Shown here: piece by piece, positions 1-8,410 of the stretch | Layout of the letters: every line of letters starts with the position of its first letter | Position numbering within the stretch: position 1 is the first letter of the stretch | NCBI RefSeq assembly: GCF_004340875.1 | Contig: NZ_SLXQ01000001.1 | Location: 1,475,094 to 1,539,093 of the forward strand | Direction of reading: 5' to 3' | DNA from: Tamaricihabitans halophyticus | GTDB taxonomy: Bacteria; Actinomycetota; Actinomycetes; Mycobacteriales; Pseudonocardiaceae | Length of the DNA: 64,000 nucleotides | Made by a program: the position numbers and the translations under genes | The notes under the pieces: model-generated | What the model was told of the DNA's origin: nothing | Databases searched by the model: none | What the model saw: the letters and a program-made list of their open reading frames with translations, nothing else

Positions 1-76
1 CGATGCCCGCGCAGTCCGCGAGGTAAGCCTCGCGCAGCTCTGGGTCGACGATGAGATAGCCAGCGACGATCACCAT
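1..76 (-). CDS. Antibiotic biosynthesis monooxygenase (ABM) family protein, N-terminal fragment cut by the window edge
   Basis: Only the first 25 codons are present, reading MVIVAGYLIVDPELREAYLADC. This opening is typical of small ABM-fold quinol monooxygenase-like proteins (about 95-100 residues), which use a ferredoxin-like fold without cofactor. The ATG at 76 has a GAGGAG ribosome site at 82-87, five bases away. It is transcribed toward the left edge, in the same direction as the copper operon. The function is inferred from the N-terminus alone. Confidence 0.6.
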   Translation of the reverse strand, partial: MVIVAGYLIVDPELREAYLADCAGI

Positions 77-161
77 GGAAACTCCTCGGTGCCAGGAAAT
101 TGTTCGGACTGTCCCCATGGGGACGCCCGAGGAAGGCTGAACTCATCGGTGTCCGGCACCG

Positions 162-2384
162 TCAGTTTGGTGACTTGCGCAACCGCAGGCTGTTCGCGAC
201 GACCAGCATCGAGGACAGGGACATGGCCGCGCCCGCGATCAACGGGTTCAACAACCCGAACACCGCAAGCGGAATCGCCGCCACGTTATAACCGAACGCC
301 CACGCCAGATTCCCGCGAATCGTCCGCCATGTGCGGTTGGCCAGCATGATCGCGTCCGGAACCGCGTGTAGTTCCTCGCGCACGATCACCACATCGGCAG
401 CCTGAACCGCGATATCGCTGCCCAACGCCATTGCCATGCTCAGGTCCGCGCCGGCCAGCGCTGGCGCATCGTTGATGCCGTCGCCGACCATGGCCACGCG
501 ACGACCTTCCGCGCGCAACCGTTCCACCGTCTGCGCCTTGTCCACGGGCTGTACTTCGGCAAGTACCTCGTCGATGCCCAGCTGCTCGGCGACCGCATGC
601 GCGGTCACCATGTTGTCCCCGGAAAGCAGCACGGTGCGCAGGCCAAGCCGGTGCAACCGGGCAACCGCCTCGACCGCGGCCTGCCGCAAGGTATCGCGCA
701 CCGCGAGCCCGCCGATCACCACGCCGTCCCTGGCTACCAGCACGCCGGTCGCGCCGGTCCGTGCGGTTTCCGCTAGCCAGTCCAGCGCGCGCTCCGGCAC
801 GGCCACGCCCTCGTTCGCCATCAGTTCGGGGTTGCCGACCAGCACGGTCCGCTCCTCGACCACCCCGGTTGCGCCCGCACCGACCAGCGCCCGGAACTGG
901 TGCACGCTTGGCAATTCCGCCCCGGCCGCCTTGGCGATCGCCGCCGCGATCGGATGTTCCGATGCGGTCTCCACCGCGCCAGCCCAGCGGAGCACATCTG
1001 CCGAGGCAACCGCGTCGAAACCGGTGCTGTCCACCAACTCCATCCGGCCAGTGGTCAAGGTGCCCGTCTTGTCCAGCACTACGGTGTCCACCGTGCGGGC
1101 GGCCTCCAGCGCCTCCGGCCCCTTGATCAGAATGCCCTGCTGGGCGCCCCGGCCTACGCCGACCATCAGCGCGGTCGGAGTCGCCAGACCGAGCGCGCAC
1201 GGGCAGGCGATGATCAGCACCGCGATCGCCGCCGTGAAGCCATCCCGCAGCTCGTGCCCGGTAACCAACCAACCGGCCAGGGTGAGCGTCGCGAGCACCA
1301 GGATCGCCGGTACGAACACCGCGCAGATCCGGTCGGCGATCCGCTGCACATTGGCTTTGCGCTGCGTCGCGCGCTCCGCCATGGCGCTCATCTGCGCAAG
1401 CTGGGTATGCGCGCCGACACGGGTAGCCCGCACCACGATCCGGCCAAGGCAGTTCACCGAAGCACCGATCACCTGGTCCCCAGGCCCTACATCAACCGGG
1501 ACGCCTTCGCCCGTTACCGCGCTGACGTCGATTGTGGACTCACCGGTCACCACCTCGCCGTCCACCGGAATCCGACCGCCCGGCCGGACTACGACCAGAT
1601 CGCCGACCCGTACCTCGGCGCTCGGCACGGTGTGCTCGCCCGCATCGCCGAGGAGCGTGACGTCCTTTGTGCTCAACCCAGCGAGCGCGGAAAGCAAACC
1701 CGCCGCACTGCGCCGGGACCGGTACTCAAAGTAGCGGCCGGCAAGCAGGAACGTGGTCACTCCGGCTGCCACATCCAGATAGATCGCGTCCGCGCCAGCC
1801 GGCGTCGCGCCGATCCCCAGCCAGTAGCCAGGTTCAGCTGACCCGGCGAATACCGCCCATACCGCCCAGCCAAACGAGGCGAGCACGCCGATGGACACCA
1901 GCGTGTCCATACTGGACGCGCCGTGCCGTAGGTTGCGCAGCGCGGCCCGGTGAAACGGCAGCGCCGAGTAGGCCACGATCGGCGTGGCGAGCAGCACGCA
2001 GAGCAGCTCCCAGCCGGGAAACCGCAGATTGGGCACCAGCGCCAAGGTGATCGACAGGTTGCCGAGCGGGAAGGCGAGCAGTGCGGCAACCACCAGCCTA
2101 CGGCGCAGATCCCGCGCCGTGGCCGCATGCTCGGTCGCATCGTCGGCCGCGGCTTGGTGTACCCGCGCGTCGTAGCCGGCTGCCCGCACCGTCGCCACGG
2201 CGTCTTCTGCCGTGAGCGTTGCCGGCAGCTGCACGCTGGCCCGTTCGGTGGCGTAGTTGACCGTGGCGTGCACGCCGTCCAGCCGGTTGAGTTTGCGCTC
2301 GACCCTGGCCGCGCAGGCGGCGCAGGTCATCCCGGATACCTCGAGTTCGACCGGGGCAGCTACCCCGGAGTCCACTGTGGTCAT
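162..2384 (-). CDS. copA: Copper-translocating P1B-type ATPase
   Basis: A 740-residue integral membrane pump that uses ATP to export Cu(I) from the cytoplasm. An N-terminal heavy-metal domain carries GMTCAAC (about residues 18-24). Further on are the TGE loop, the CPC metal site in the sixth membrane helix (about 393-395), the phosphorylated aspartate in DKTGTLT (about 437), the SEHP motif of the nucleotide domain, and GDGIND (about 634). The last helices contain YN and MxxSS, the Cu(I)-selective signature, which argues against Zn or Cd transport. The ATG is nine bases after the upstream copD-ctaG stop, and a GAAGGAA ribosome site overlaps that stop, so the two are probably co-translated. Full length for the family. 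Confidence 0.93.
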   Translation of the reverse strand: MTTVDSGVAAPVELEVSGMTCAACAARVERKLNRLDGVHATVNYATERASVQLPATLTAEDAVATVRAAGYDARVHQAAADDATEHAATARDLRRRLVVAALLAFPLGNLSITLALVPNLRFPGWELLCVLLATPIVAYSALPFHRAALRNLRHGASSMDTLVSIGVLASFGWAVWAVFAGSAEPGYWLGIGATPAGADAIYLDVAAGVTTFLLAGRYFEYRSRRSAAGLLSALAGLSTKDVTLLGDAGEHTVPSAEVRVGDLVVVRPGGRIPVDGEVVTGESTIDVSAVTGEGVPVDVGPGDQVIGASVNCLGRIVVRATRVGAHTQLAQMSAMAERATQRKANVQRIADRICAVFVPAILVLATLTLAGWLVTGHELRDGFTAAIAVLIIACPCALGLATPTALMVGVGRGAQQGILIKGPEALEAARTVDTVVLDKTGTLTTGRMELVDSTGFDAVASADVLRWAGAVETASEHPIAAAIAKAAGAELPSVHQFRALVGAGATGVVEERTVLVGNPELMANEGVAVPERALDWLAETARTGATGVLVARDGVVIGGLAVRDTLRQAAVEAVARLHRLGLRTVLLSGDNMVTAHAVAEQLGIDEVLAEVQPVDKAQTVERLRAEGRRVAMVGDGINDAPALAGADLSMAMALGSDIAVQAADVVIVREELHAVPDAIMLANRTWRTIRGNLAWAFGYNVAAIPLAVFGLLNPLIAGAAMSLSSMLVVANSLRLRKSPN

Positions 2385-2393
2385 CGTTCCTTC

Positions 2394-4376
2394 TCAGCGC
2401 TGTCGATCCGCCAGTTCAGCGAGCATCGCGTTATAGGCCGCGAGCCGTTCGTCCTCGTCCCGGTCCGCCTGGCGCTCGGCTCTGCTCGCTTCGCGTTTGT
2501 CCGCGGAGGCCCATTGGGCTAGTAGTGCGATCAGCACGATCAACATCGGTGCTTCGCCGGCAGCCCAGGCGATGCCCCCGGCAAGTCGCTGATCGGCAAG
2601 GAGATCCGGCACCCAGTCCAGCGAGAGGTAGCCGTAGTACGTCTCCGCGATCACCGAGTTCGAGTTCATCACGATCACGCCGAAGAACGCGTGGAAGGGC
2701 ATTACCGCGAACAACATCCCCAGCTTCGCCAGATGCACCATCGGGCGTGGTGGCCGGTCCACCCCGGACACCAGCCAGAAGAACAGGTAGCCGGAGACCA
2801 GGAAGTGGACGTTCATCAGCTGGTGCGACCAGTGCTCGAGCATCGCCGTCTCAAACAGGTCGGAAAGGTACAGCAGGTAGTACGAGCCGACGTAGACCAC
2901 GGTCACCAGCACCGGATTCGTGGCGATCCGCGCCGCCCTGGAGTGCATCAGCGACACCAGCCAGCCGCGCGGCTCCGGCGGCAGCGTGCGCAGCGCCAGC
3001 GTGACCGGCCCGCCCTGCACCAGCAGTACCGGTGCCAGCATGCCAAGCAACATGTGCACGACCATGTGCATGCTGAAGCTGCCAGGGGAGAAGAAGCCGA
3101 TACCGGACGAGGTGGCCAGCAGCACGACAAGGCAGCCGAGCAGCCAGGCGACGGTGCGCCAGCGTGACCAGTGATCCCCTCGGCGCCGCAACCGGGTCAC
3201 CGCGCGCAGGTACCAGAACGCCGCGAGTACCGCCGCCAGGCCAAGGATCAGGTCGAATCGCCACTGTCCAAACAGGGCACCGATATCTGGTCCGAACGGC
3301 AGCTCGTAACCGACGATCGTTTCCGCGATGGACGCCCGGTCCAGCACGAACGCAGGGGGCACCAGGTAGGTCAGCCCAACGGTGGCACCCATCGCGACAC
3401 CGAGGGCGAGCAGTTCGACCGCAAGGGTATGCCGGGCTCCCCAGCGCAGCCGTGCGAGCGGGACCAGCGCGCAGATGGCGAGCTTGCACAGCAGAAGCAG
3501 GCCGTAGCCGGTGGTCAGCCCTTCCGGGCGGGCGAGCGGCATGCCGGCAATCGCGCCGCTGAGGATCAGCACGATGACGCAGCCGAGCGTCACCCGGTGG
3601 TAGCGGGCGAGTACCCGTTCACGGTCCCGCGCGGTGGGCCGGAGCCAGAACAGCCACAGTGCGACCAGCGAGCCCACCCAGAGCCCGGCGGCAAGCACGT
3701 GCCACACCAGCGCGTTGGTGGTGACGTCGTGCCAAGCGCCCACCGAGCCGTTGCCCGCAACCATCGGCGCGAGCAGGCCGACCACCGCGACGGCGAACCA
3801 GAGCACGACCGGTCCCCAGGACAGTGTGGACCTGCTACCGATCGCCACAGCGGCCGCGATGGCGAAAACGAACAACCAGGCTTTGGGTTCCACGGTGGCG
3901 TCGATCAGGTCCGGCAGGATCGGCAGCGCCTCGCCGAGTGATTTGCCCGAAGAATCCGCTGCCGCCAGCGGGATCATCGCCGCCGCGCATACCGTCCAGA
4001 TCGTCGCGGCGCCGTGCGCGAGGCGCACCGCCGCGTAGGAATCGGCAACCAGTTTGCTCGACCGCCCGGTTGGCACCAGGAACGCCGCGAAGGCGAGCGC
4101 GCCCATGGCTACGACGGCGGAGGCGTTGGCACCGAAGCGCACGGCGCCAACGGACATTCCGGTCAGCCGGCCCGGATCGGAGTCCCCGAGGATGCCGTGC
4201 ACATCGCCGGCCAGCCAGACGATGACGAGCACATAGGCCAGGCCGATGGCCGCGGAGATGGCCAGGGTCCGGTCGAATCGCACGTGGTTAGCTGTCGCGC
4301 CGACCGAAGGCAAAGTTCCCGGCCGTGCGCGATACCACAGTTGCGGGTGATTCTTAGCCTGCTTGGCGGCGGGCAC
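2394..4376 (-). CDS. Fused CopD copper-resistance / CtaG cytochrome oxidase assembly membrane protein
   Basis: A 660-residue polytopic membrane protein with more than ten hydrophobic segments. The N-terminal half resembles CopD (copper import or resistance) and the C-terminal half (from about residue 380) resembles CtaG of the caa3 oxidase assembly family, with the stretch VVHMLLGMLAPVLL and a histidine-rich membrane region. This fusion is common in actinobacteria and is thought to move copper across the membrane, for cuproenzymes or detoxification. It directly precedes copA, forming a copper operon. The GTG start at 4376 overlaps the upstream acetyltransferase gene by 23 bases and has no strong ribosome site. 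A GTG near 4284 is an alternative start. Confidence 0.85.
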   Translation of the reverse strand: MPAAKQAKNHPQLWYRARPGTLPSVGATANHVRFDRTLAISAAIGLAYVLVIVWLAGDVHGILGDSDPGRLTGMSVGAVRFGANASAVVAMGALAFAAFLVPTGRSSKLVADSYAAVRLAHGAATIWTVCAAAMIPLAAADSSGKSLGEALPILPDLIDATVEPKAWLFVFAIAAAVAIGSRSTLSWGPVVLWFAVAVVGLLAPMVAGNGSVGAWHDVTTNALVWHVLAAGLWVGSLVALWLFWLRPTARDRERVLARYHRVTLGCVIVLILSGAIAGMPLARPEGLTTGYGLLLLCKLAICALVPLARLRWGARHTLAVELLALGVAMGATVGLTYLVPPAFVLDRASIAETIVGYELPFGPDIGALFGQWRFDLILGLAAVLAAFWYLRAVTRLRRRGDHWSRWRTVAWLLGCLVVLLATSSGIGFFSPGSFSMHMVVHMLLGMLAPVLLVQGGPVTLALRTLPPEPRGWLVSLMHSRAARIATNPVLVTVVYVGSYYLLYLSDLFETAMLEHWSHQLMNVHFLVSGYLFFWLVSGVDRPPRPMVHLAKLGMLFAVMPFHAFFGVIVMNSNSVIAETYYGYLSLDWVPDLLADQRLAGGIAWAAGEAPMLIVLIALLAQWASADKREASRAERQADRDEDERLAAYNAMLAELADRQR

Positions 4377-5034
4377 CCCGGCGGGCGCGGTGCCGCCCGG
4401 CCCGCCGGCGATGGCGTCCCTGTGCCCTTCGGTGGCGAGCGCCTCGGTCGAGTTCGGAAGCTGACCCGGCCAGCCAGTGTTCTCTGGTCAGCTCGTACTC
4501 GACCTCGCCATGTCCGGCGGGGGAGCGGTCCGGGCGGGGTTGAAAGGTGCGCAGGTAACGCAGGCCGACTTTCTCCAGTACCCGGCGGGAGGCGAGGTTG
4601 AGCTCCGAGGTGTAGGCGAACACCCGCCATACGCCCAGCTCGGCAAACGCTTTGTGCAGCAACGCCGCGGAGACCTCGGTGGCGTAGCCCTGGCCCCAGC
4701 TGATCGCCCGTAACCGGTAACTGAGCTCGAGGCCGTCTGCTTCGTCCTCGCCTGAGGGTTGGAGCGCGAACCAACCGACGAACTCACCGGTGGACCGTTC
4801 GTGCGCGGCCCATCGACCGAGTGGGCCACGGGTGTAGTCGCGCAGGATCTTGGGCAGCGTGACGTACTGGATCATGCTCGGCGGCGTTGGGGTGCCGCCG
4901 GTCAGATAGCGCATGACCGCCGGATCGCTGTCCAGTTCGACCAGATTCGTGACATCGGCCCCGGTGAATCGGCGCAAGGTCAGCCGATCCGTTTCCAGGA
5001 AGACCTGGTTCGGGGTCATCGTCAGCACGGCCAC
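4354..5034 (-). CDS. GNAT family N-acetyltransferase (RimJ/RimL type)
   Basis: 226 residues. The start, LETDRLTLRRFTGADV, and the motif LSYRLRAISWGQGYATEVSAALLHKAF are typical of RimJ/RimL-like acetyltransferases, which move an acetyl group from acetyl-CoA to an amine. Later, LNLASRRVLEKVGL is the conserved C-terminal strand of this group. The domain should end near residue 190. The remaining ~35 residues are almost all Arg, Gly, Ala and His and overlap the start of the copD-ctaG gene, so this tail may be a recent extension. The GTG at 5034 has GAGGA about nine bases upstream; ATG 5019 is also possible. The substrate is unknown. Confidence 0.8.
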   Translation of the reverse strand: MAVLTMTPNQVFLETDRLTLRRFTGADVTNLVELDSDPAVMRYLTGGTPTPPSMIQYVTLPKILRDYTRGPLGRWAAHERSTGEFVGWFALQPSGEDEADGLELSYRLRAISWGQGYATEVSAALLHKAFAELGVWRVFAYTSELNLASRRVLEKVGLRYLRTFQPRPDRSPAGHGEVEYELTREHWLAGSASELDRGARHRRAQGRHRRRAGRHRARRGARRQAG

Positions 5035-5097
5035 GGCGAGCGATCCTCTCGGCTGACCGCCAACTTGTCCAGTCGGCGTACCCCATCCGTCACCCCG

Positions 5098-5121
5098 CTA
5101 ACCCTAAAGAACGCGGTTAAG
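5098..5121. repeat. Dispersed short hairpin repeat, AAAGAACGCGGT variant
   Basis: CTAACCCTAAAGAACGCGGT followed by TAAG, with a TAACC (5099-5103) / GGTTA (5115-5119) stem. It is one of seven related loci at gene ends in the first 34.3 kb. Confidence 0.6.
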
Positions 5122-5140
5122 ACACCGGGGCGGGCGCGAC

Positions 5141-5182
5141 ATATACCCGATAACCTAACGGCGGTTAGGTTATCGGGTATAT
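5141..5182. promoter_or_regulatory. Large palindromic operator overlapping the promoter of the TetR gene
   Basis: A perfect inverted repeat with 19-bp arms (5141-5159 and 5164-5182) around GGCG; the left arm is ATATACCCGATAACCTAAC. It lies directly before the TetR start at 5192. TATATT at 5178-5183 could serve as a -10 box, which would place the transcript start at or next to the ATG, so the mRNA may be leaderless. No Shine-Dalgarno sequence is visible. Bound repressor would cover the promoter, which fits autoregulation. Confidence 0.8.
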
Positions 5183-5191
5183 TCGACGTCA

Positions 5192-5827
5192 ATGGTGGGT
5201 AAGCGACTCAGTAGAACGGCGCGGCGGGAGCTGATCCTGGACGCGGCAGCCGAGGCCTTCGGCGGTGCCGGCTATGCGGGAACGGGCATGCGCGACGTTG
5301 CCGCGCGCGCCGGGGTGAGTGCTCCAGTGCTCTACGACCACTTTCCTACCAAGGCTGAGCTGTACGCGGTGTTGCTGGATCGGCAGGTCAACGCACTGAT
5401 CGAGGATTGGGCACCGCCGCCGCGGCAGCTGGACACGTTCGAACTGTTTCGCGGCACGGTTGACGCGATTTTCTCCTGGATCGAGCGCAACGAGGCGGCC
5501 TGGCGAATGATCTTCGGCGAGGCACCCAGCGAGCAGGTCGTAGCCGAGGCGCACCGGCGCGGGCAGGAACGAGCTACGCGGCAGCTCGCTGGCCTGTTCC
5601 GCCAGGTGCCGCACCTCGCGCTTTCCGTCGACCTGGACCGCGACCGTGCGGACGAGGTGCTCGCCGAAGCCGCGAAGAGCGCGCTGAACGCGATCGCCAC
5701 CTGGTGGTGGCGAAACCGGGATATCCCGCGAGTGCACGTCGTGGCGATCACCGCCGATCTGCTGTGGCGTGGCTTACGGGAACTGACCGACAGCGAGTTG
5801 ACTGACAGTAAAGGGAAACCGGGATGA
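5192..5827 (+). CDS. TetR/AcrR family transcriptional regulator
   Basis: 211 residues. The helix-turn-helix is at residues 8-55: ILDAAAEAFGGAGYAGTGMRDVAARAGVSAPVLYDHFPTKAELY. The rest is a helical ligand-binding region with no recognisable ligand. The start sits ten bases after a 19-bp-arm palindrome that is its likely operator. The stop overlaps the next gene in ATGA, so this regulator and the NTF2-like protein are co-translated. It may sense a small hydrophobic compound handled by the partner, but that is inference. Confidence 0.9.
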   Translation: MVGKRLSRTARRELILDAAAEAFGGAGYAGTGMRDVAARAGVSAPVLYDHFPTKAELYAVLLDRQVNALIEDWAPPPRQLDTFELFRGTVDAIFSWIERNEAAWRMIFGEAPSEQVVAEAHRRGQERATRQLAGLFRQVPHLALSVDLDRDRADEVLAEAAKSALNAIATWWWRNRDIPRVHVVAITADLLWRGLRELTDSELTDSKGKPG

Positions 5828-6330
5828 GCACACTGGCTGCAGCCGAAGCGACGACTGAGCGGTACCGGCGGGCGGGCGAAAGCGGTGATGTCGACTTGGC
5901 GATGAGCTCCTTCGCGGCGGAGGCAGTGCTGCGCTCACCGCTGACCGATCGGGTTACCTTCACTGGGCACACCGAGATCCGCGCCTTGCTCGAGGTCGCC
6001 TACGCGAAGCTGCGGAAGATCAGCTTCCATACCGATATCGGAGACGAACGCACCAGGACATTGGTACACACCGCGCGGATCGGCCGTAACGCGGTCGAGG
6101 AAGTGACGCTGGTCCGCCTTGACGAGCAGGGCAAGATCGCCGAGGCGACCCTGTTCGTCCGGACGCTACCCGGGCTGGTTGGCGTGCTGGACGGGCTGGG
6201 GCCGGAGATCGCGCGCCGCAACGGCCGGGGCGCGGTCGCCAAGTTGCTGTCCGTGGCAAGTAAACCGCTGCTTGGCATGGTGCGCGGCGGCGACCGGTTT
6301 GGCGTGCCACTGGTGCTCCCGAAGCGCTGA
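5824..6330 (+). CDS. NTF2-like / SnoaL-like fold protein
   Basis: 168 residues. The N-terminal ~110 residues fit the SnoaL-like NTF2 cone: an opening helix (AAEATTERYRRAGESGDVDLAMSSFAAEAVLRSPL), then strands with GHTEIRALLEVAY and VRLDEQGKIAEATLFVR. The C-terminal ~50 residues (GLGPEIARRNGRGAVAKLLSVASKPLLGMVRGG) are extra. Such proteins can be isomerases, cyclases or ligand binders. It is coupled to the upstream TetR gene by ATGA, so it is probably its regulated partner. A dispersed hairpin repeat follows the stop and may end transcription. Confidence 0.75.
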   Translation: MSTLAAAEATTERYRRAGESGDVDLAMSSFAAEAVLRSPLTDRVTFTGHTEIRALLEVAYAKLRKISFHTDIGDERTRTLVHTARIGRNAVEEVTLVRLDEQGKIAEATLFVRTLPGLVGVLDGLGPEIARRNGRGAVAKLLSVASKPLLGMVRGGDRFGVPLVLPKR

Positions 6331-6377
6331 GTCACCCAACCGCAAGATCCCTAAAGATTGCGGTCAGGCGGCCCGGT
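6331..6377. repeat. Dispersed hairpin repeat, long copy 1
   Basis: 47 bp, 45 identical to 8746-8792. The stem is ACCGCAA (6339-6345) / TTGCGGT (6358-6364) around GATCCCTAAAGA. It starts at the stop of the NTF2-like gene and may act as a terminator, though no T-run follows. Confidence 0.75.
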
Positions 6378-6416
6378 CAGTCCGGCCTGCTCGCTAACGG
6401 CGAAGAACGCGAACCA

Positions 6417-6617
6417 TCATTCTGCGGCTGAGCTGAGTGCGGCTATCAGCTCTTCTACCTGCTGCCTGGTGAGCACCGCTGTCGTGTCCAGCACGGCATG
6501 AAAGAGCAGCTGCACGTCTCCGCCTACTCGGCGAACCAACACCGTGCACGCTCCGCCGCCTGCCTGAAACGGGAGTTGTGCCACCAGCGCATGCCGAAAG
6601 GTCTCATCACTGGCCAC
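6417..6617 (-). CDS. Small hypothetical protein
   Basis: 66 residues from GTG 6617, reading VASDETFRHALVAQLPFQAGGGACTVLVRRVGGDVQLLF onward and ending LTRQQVEELIAALSSAAE. I do not recognise the family. The start overlaps the end of the upstream 84-residue gene by 11 bases, so the two look coupled. It is the last gene of the DUF6879/XRE-linked run. A longer form starting at 6680 exists but would overlap its neighbour by 74 bases. Confidence 0.5.
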   Translation of the reverse strand: MASDETFRHALVAQLPFQAGGGACTVLVRRVGGDVQLLFHAVLDTTAVLTRQQVEELIAALSSAAE

Positions 6618-6861
6618 CGAACGACCCCCGTGCGAGGGAATCGCCCTGGTCGATAAACCGCGCCAGCTCGTCGGCACCATCGCGAATCTCCCGCATCAAC
6701 CGTACGAACTCCGGCCACCGAGCCGGATCAGCCGGCGGCGCAATCGCCAGGCTGTCCGGATGCAGATAGATCACCAACCCAGCTGAATTCGAAGCCATTC
6801 CCAGCACCCGCATACCTGCCACCGCATCTGGCCCCGGGCGCCACGTAGCGTTGAAGCTCAT
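6607..6861 (-). CDS. Small hypothetical protein of the XRE-DUF6879 neighbourhood
   Basis: 84 residues, mostly charged helix in the C-terminal half (WPEFVRLMREIRDGADELARFIDQGDSLARGSFGGQ). The family is not recognised. It lies downstream of the DUF5753 XRE regulator, after a 156-bp gap carrying a copy of the TTCTCGAATATT motif that also occurs before the first gene of the module. It is therefore probably controlled by that regulator. Confidence 0.55.
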   Translation of the reverse strand: MSFNATWRPGPDAVAGMRVLGMASNSAGLVIYLHPDSLAIAPPADPARWPEFVRLMREIRDGADELARFIDQGDSLARGSFGGQ

Positions 6862-6971
6862 CGAGATTTCCTTGTCTGCTAACGATGGTCCCGGATTACA
6901 TTCCGGAGGTTCACCTGCGGACCGGACTTGCCAGGAGCTTATGCGGGCAGAGTCACGCTTGGCGAGGAATG

Positions 6972-6985
6972 TTCTCGAATATTCG
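6972..6985. promoter_or_regulatory. Candidate XRE operator, copy 1
   Basis: TTCTCGAATATTCG contains the perfect palindrome CGAATATTCG (6976-6985) and lies in the promoter gap of the 84-residue gene. The same 12-base TTCTCGAATATT recurs at 8663-8674 before the first gene of the module. Confidence 0.55.
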
Positions 6986-7017
6986 GCAACTCGTCGCGAA
7001 ATTCTTGAGGCGAGAAT

Positions 7018-7905
7018 TTATTCGCCTTCGGCTGAAATTTCGGCGGCAAGTTCGTCGGCTACCTGTGTGATTATTGACCGCGCGGCCCTGTCGTAGCTCG
7101 CCATAGTCGCGAACTGCTCGAAAACTCTGCCATATAGCGCTACCTCCGGAGCTTGGACAAGATTCAGCTCAGCGGAAAAGGTCTCGACCAGCACTTGCTC
7201 GTTGTCGCGTAGCCAGAACCCATGCCAGGGACCAATCGTGTAGCTGGTACCTGCGTTGATGATTCCGATTCGAACGTTGGGAAGCGTCGATAGCGACATG
7301 AGGCGGTCGAGTTGAGGAAGCATGGCATTCGGGCTGCACAGTCGCAATCGGAGCGCCGATTCAGTGATTACAAAATGGAACCGCTTGCTTTCTCGATAAA
7401 GCAATTCTTGTCGGCTCAGGCGAGCGCGTACCGCCTCGTCGATGTCGTTGCTTGCGCCGTGGAGGATGACGCCTTGTGCAAGGCGTGCCTTCGCGTACTC
7501 AGCCGTTTGCAGTAAGCCGGGAATGACGGTCGACTCAAACACGCGGAAGAGTCGTGTCTTTGCATCGAGCTCGGACAGTTTTCGCTGGTGGGGCTGTAGT
7601 CCCACGGTGAGAACGCGTTGCCACTCCGCATGCTGAGCCTCGAGGGTTTCGAGTGCGGTCAGGAGCTCGTCGGTTTGTGAATCACGCCCCGTAGTCCGAG
7701 TCCATGCCCGTATGTCATCCGCGCTTGGTGTCTGGCGGGCCGTTTCCAGTTTGGACACCTTGGACTGAGGCCAGGACAGTGACTCCGCTAGCTGCGTACC
7801 GGTCAACCCAGCTTGTAGGCGTAGCTCACGGAGTCGCCTGCCCAGGGTGGTGCGCGCCTCATGGACGTTAGCCGCGCCCGTGGTGTTCCTCGGTGGCAAA
7901 GTCAT
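7018..7905 (-). CDS. XRE-family regulator with C-terminal DUF5753 (Scr1 antitoxin-like)
   Basis: 295 residues. The N-terminal helix-turn-helix is at about residues 20-75: LGRRLRELRLQAGLTGTQLAESLSWPQSKVSKLETARQTPSADDIRAW. The remaining ~180 residues match DUF5753: FRVFESTVIPGLLQTAEYAKARL, RQELLYRESKRFHFVITESALR, and a conserved WLRDNEQVLVETFSAEL stretch. Actinomycetes carry many such regulators next to DUF397 or DUF6879 genes. They are described as antitoxin-like or developmental regulators, but most have no known target. The 5' end overlaps the DUF6879 gene by 38 bases. Base composition is lower in G+C than the flanking genes, which fits an accessory module. Confidence 0.88.
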   Translation of the reverse strand: MTLPPRNTTGAANVHEARTTLGRRLRELRLQAGLTGTQLAESLSWPQSKVSKLETARQTPSADDIRAWTRTTGRDSQTDELLTALETLEAQHAEWQRVLTVGLQPHQRKLSELDAKTRLFRVFESTVIPGLLQTAEYAKARLAQGVILHGASNDIDEAVRARLSRQELLYRESKRFHFVITESALRLRLCSPNAMLPQLDRLMSLSTLPNVRIGIINAGTSYTIGPWHGFWLRDNEQVLVETFSAELNLVQAPEVALYGRVFEQFATMASYDRAARSIITQVADELAAEISAEGE

Positions 7906-8410
7906 CCCGTCTTACGGCGTGATGCCACGCGGCGTCCCGCCAATAGTTGTGTCGCACAACCTCGGTATTGCTCTCCACGATTTCACCACCCAGAAAACGG
8001 TCGTCATCGTCAAAGCGCATCCGCAGCAACCTGTGCGAATCAAACAACCAATAGTCGTGATTAGGTAGTCCCGTTGACTGTGCTTGTTCTTGGGTTAAGT
8101 AGCGAATATCCTCACCTGCCGCGATGTTGTGCTGGGCTATAACATAGCTCCATCTGTTGTAATCGCTGAGCGGTGTACTTACTATCCGTACCCGTGCAAA
8201 CTGGCGCCCTTCACTAGCTGCCTTTCGTACCATCGACAGCCAGTCCTGCATCCATCCTAGCTCGTACGGCTCGCCAGCTAGAAACCTCTCATACGACTCA
8301 CGCTCGTATGGTGGCGCGTAGGTTGTCCTGACTTCCAATCGAAAAGCCGTGTGCTCGAAGGTTCGGAAAAGCTGTCCAAACTCCGGGCCGGGTTCGATGA
8401 ACTGGTTCAG
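7868..8410 (-). CDS. DUF6879 family protein, apparent CTG start
   Basis: 180 residues. It opens LNQFIEPGPEFGQLFRTFEHTAFRLEVRTTYAPPYERESYERFLAGEP and contains DYNRWSYVIAQHNIAAGEDIRYL and DYWLFDSHRLLRMRF, the DUF6879 pattern. Function is unknown; the family sits beside DUF5753 XRE proteins in actinomycetes. No ATG, GTG or TTG fits the expected N-terminus, but CTG at 8410 overlaps the upstream stop (CTGA) and has a perfect AGGAGG (8418-8423) seven bases away. I therefore take CTG as the start, with translational coupling. An in-frame start at 8533 would overlap the upstream gene by 127 bases. Confidence 0.75.
   Translation of the reverse strand: MNQFIEPGPEFGQLFRTFEHTAFRLEVRTTYAPPYERESYERFLAGEPYELGWMQDWLSMVRKAASEGRQFARVRIVSTPLSDYNRWSYVIAQHNIAAGEDIRYLTQEQAQSTGLPNHDYWLFDSHRLLRMRFDDDDRFLGGEIVESNTEVVRHNYWRDAAWHHAVRRDDFATEEHHGRG

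Noticed and set aside
436..1734. Long + strand frame opposite the copper ATPase gene
   Set aside because: Its composition (Ala/Ser/Thr/Arg-rich) is the mirror of the copA gene; copA carries all P-type ATPase motifs.
3171..3941. + strand frame rich in Gln, Arg and Asp opposite the CopD-CtaG gene
   Set aside because: Antisense shadow; no domain pattern.
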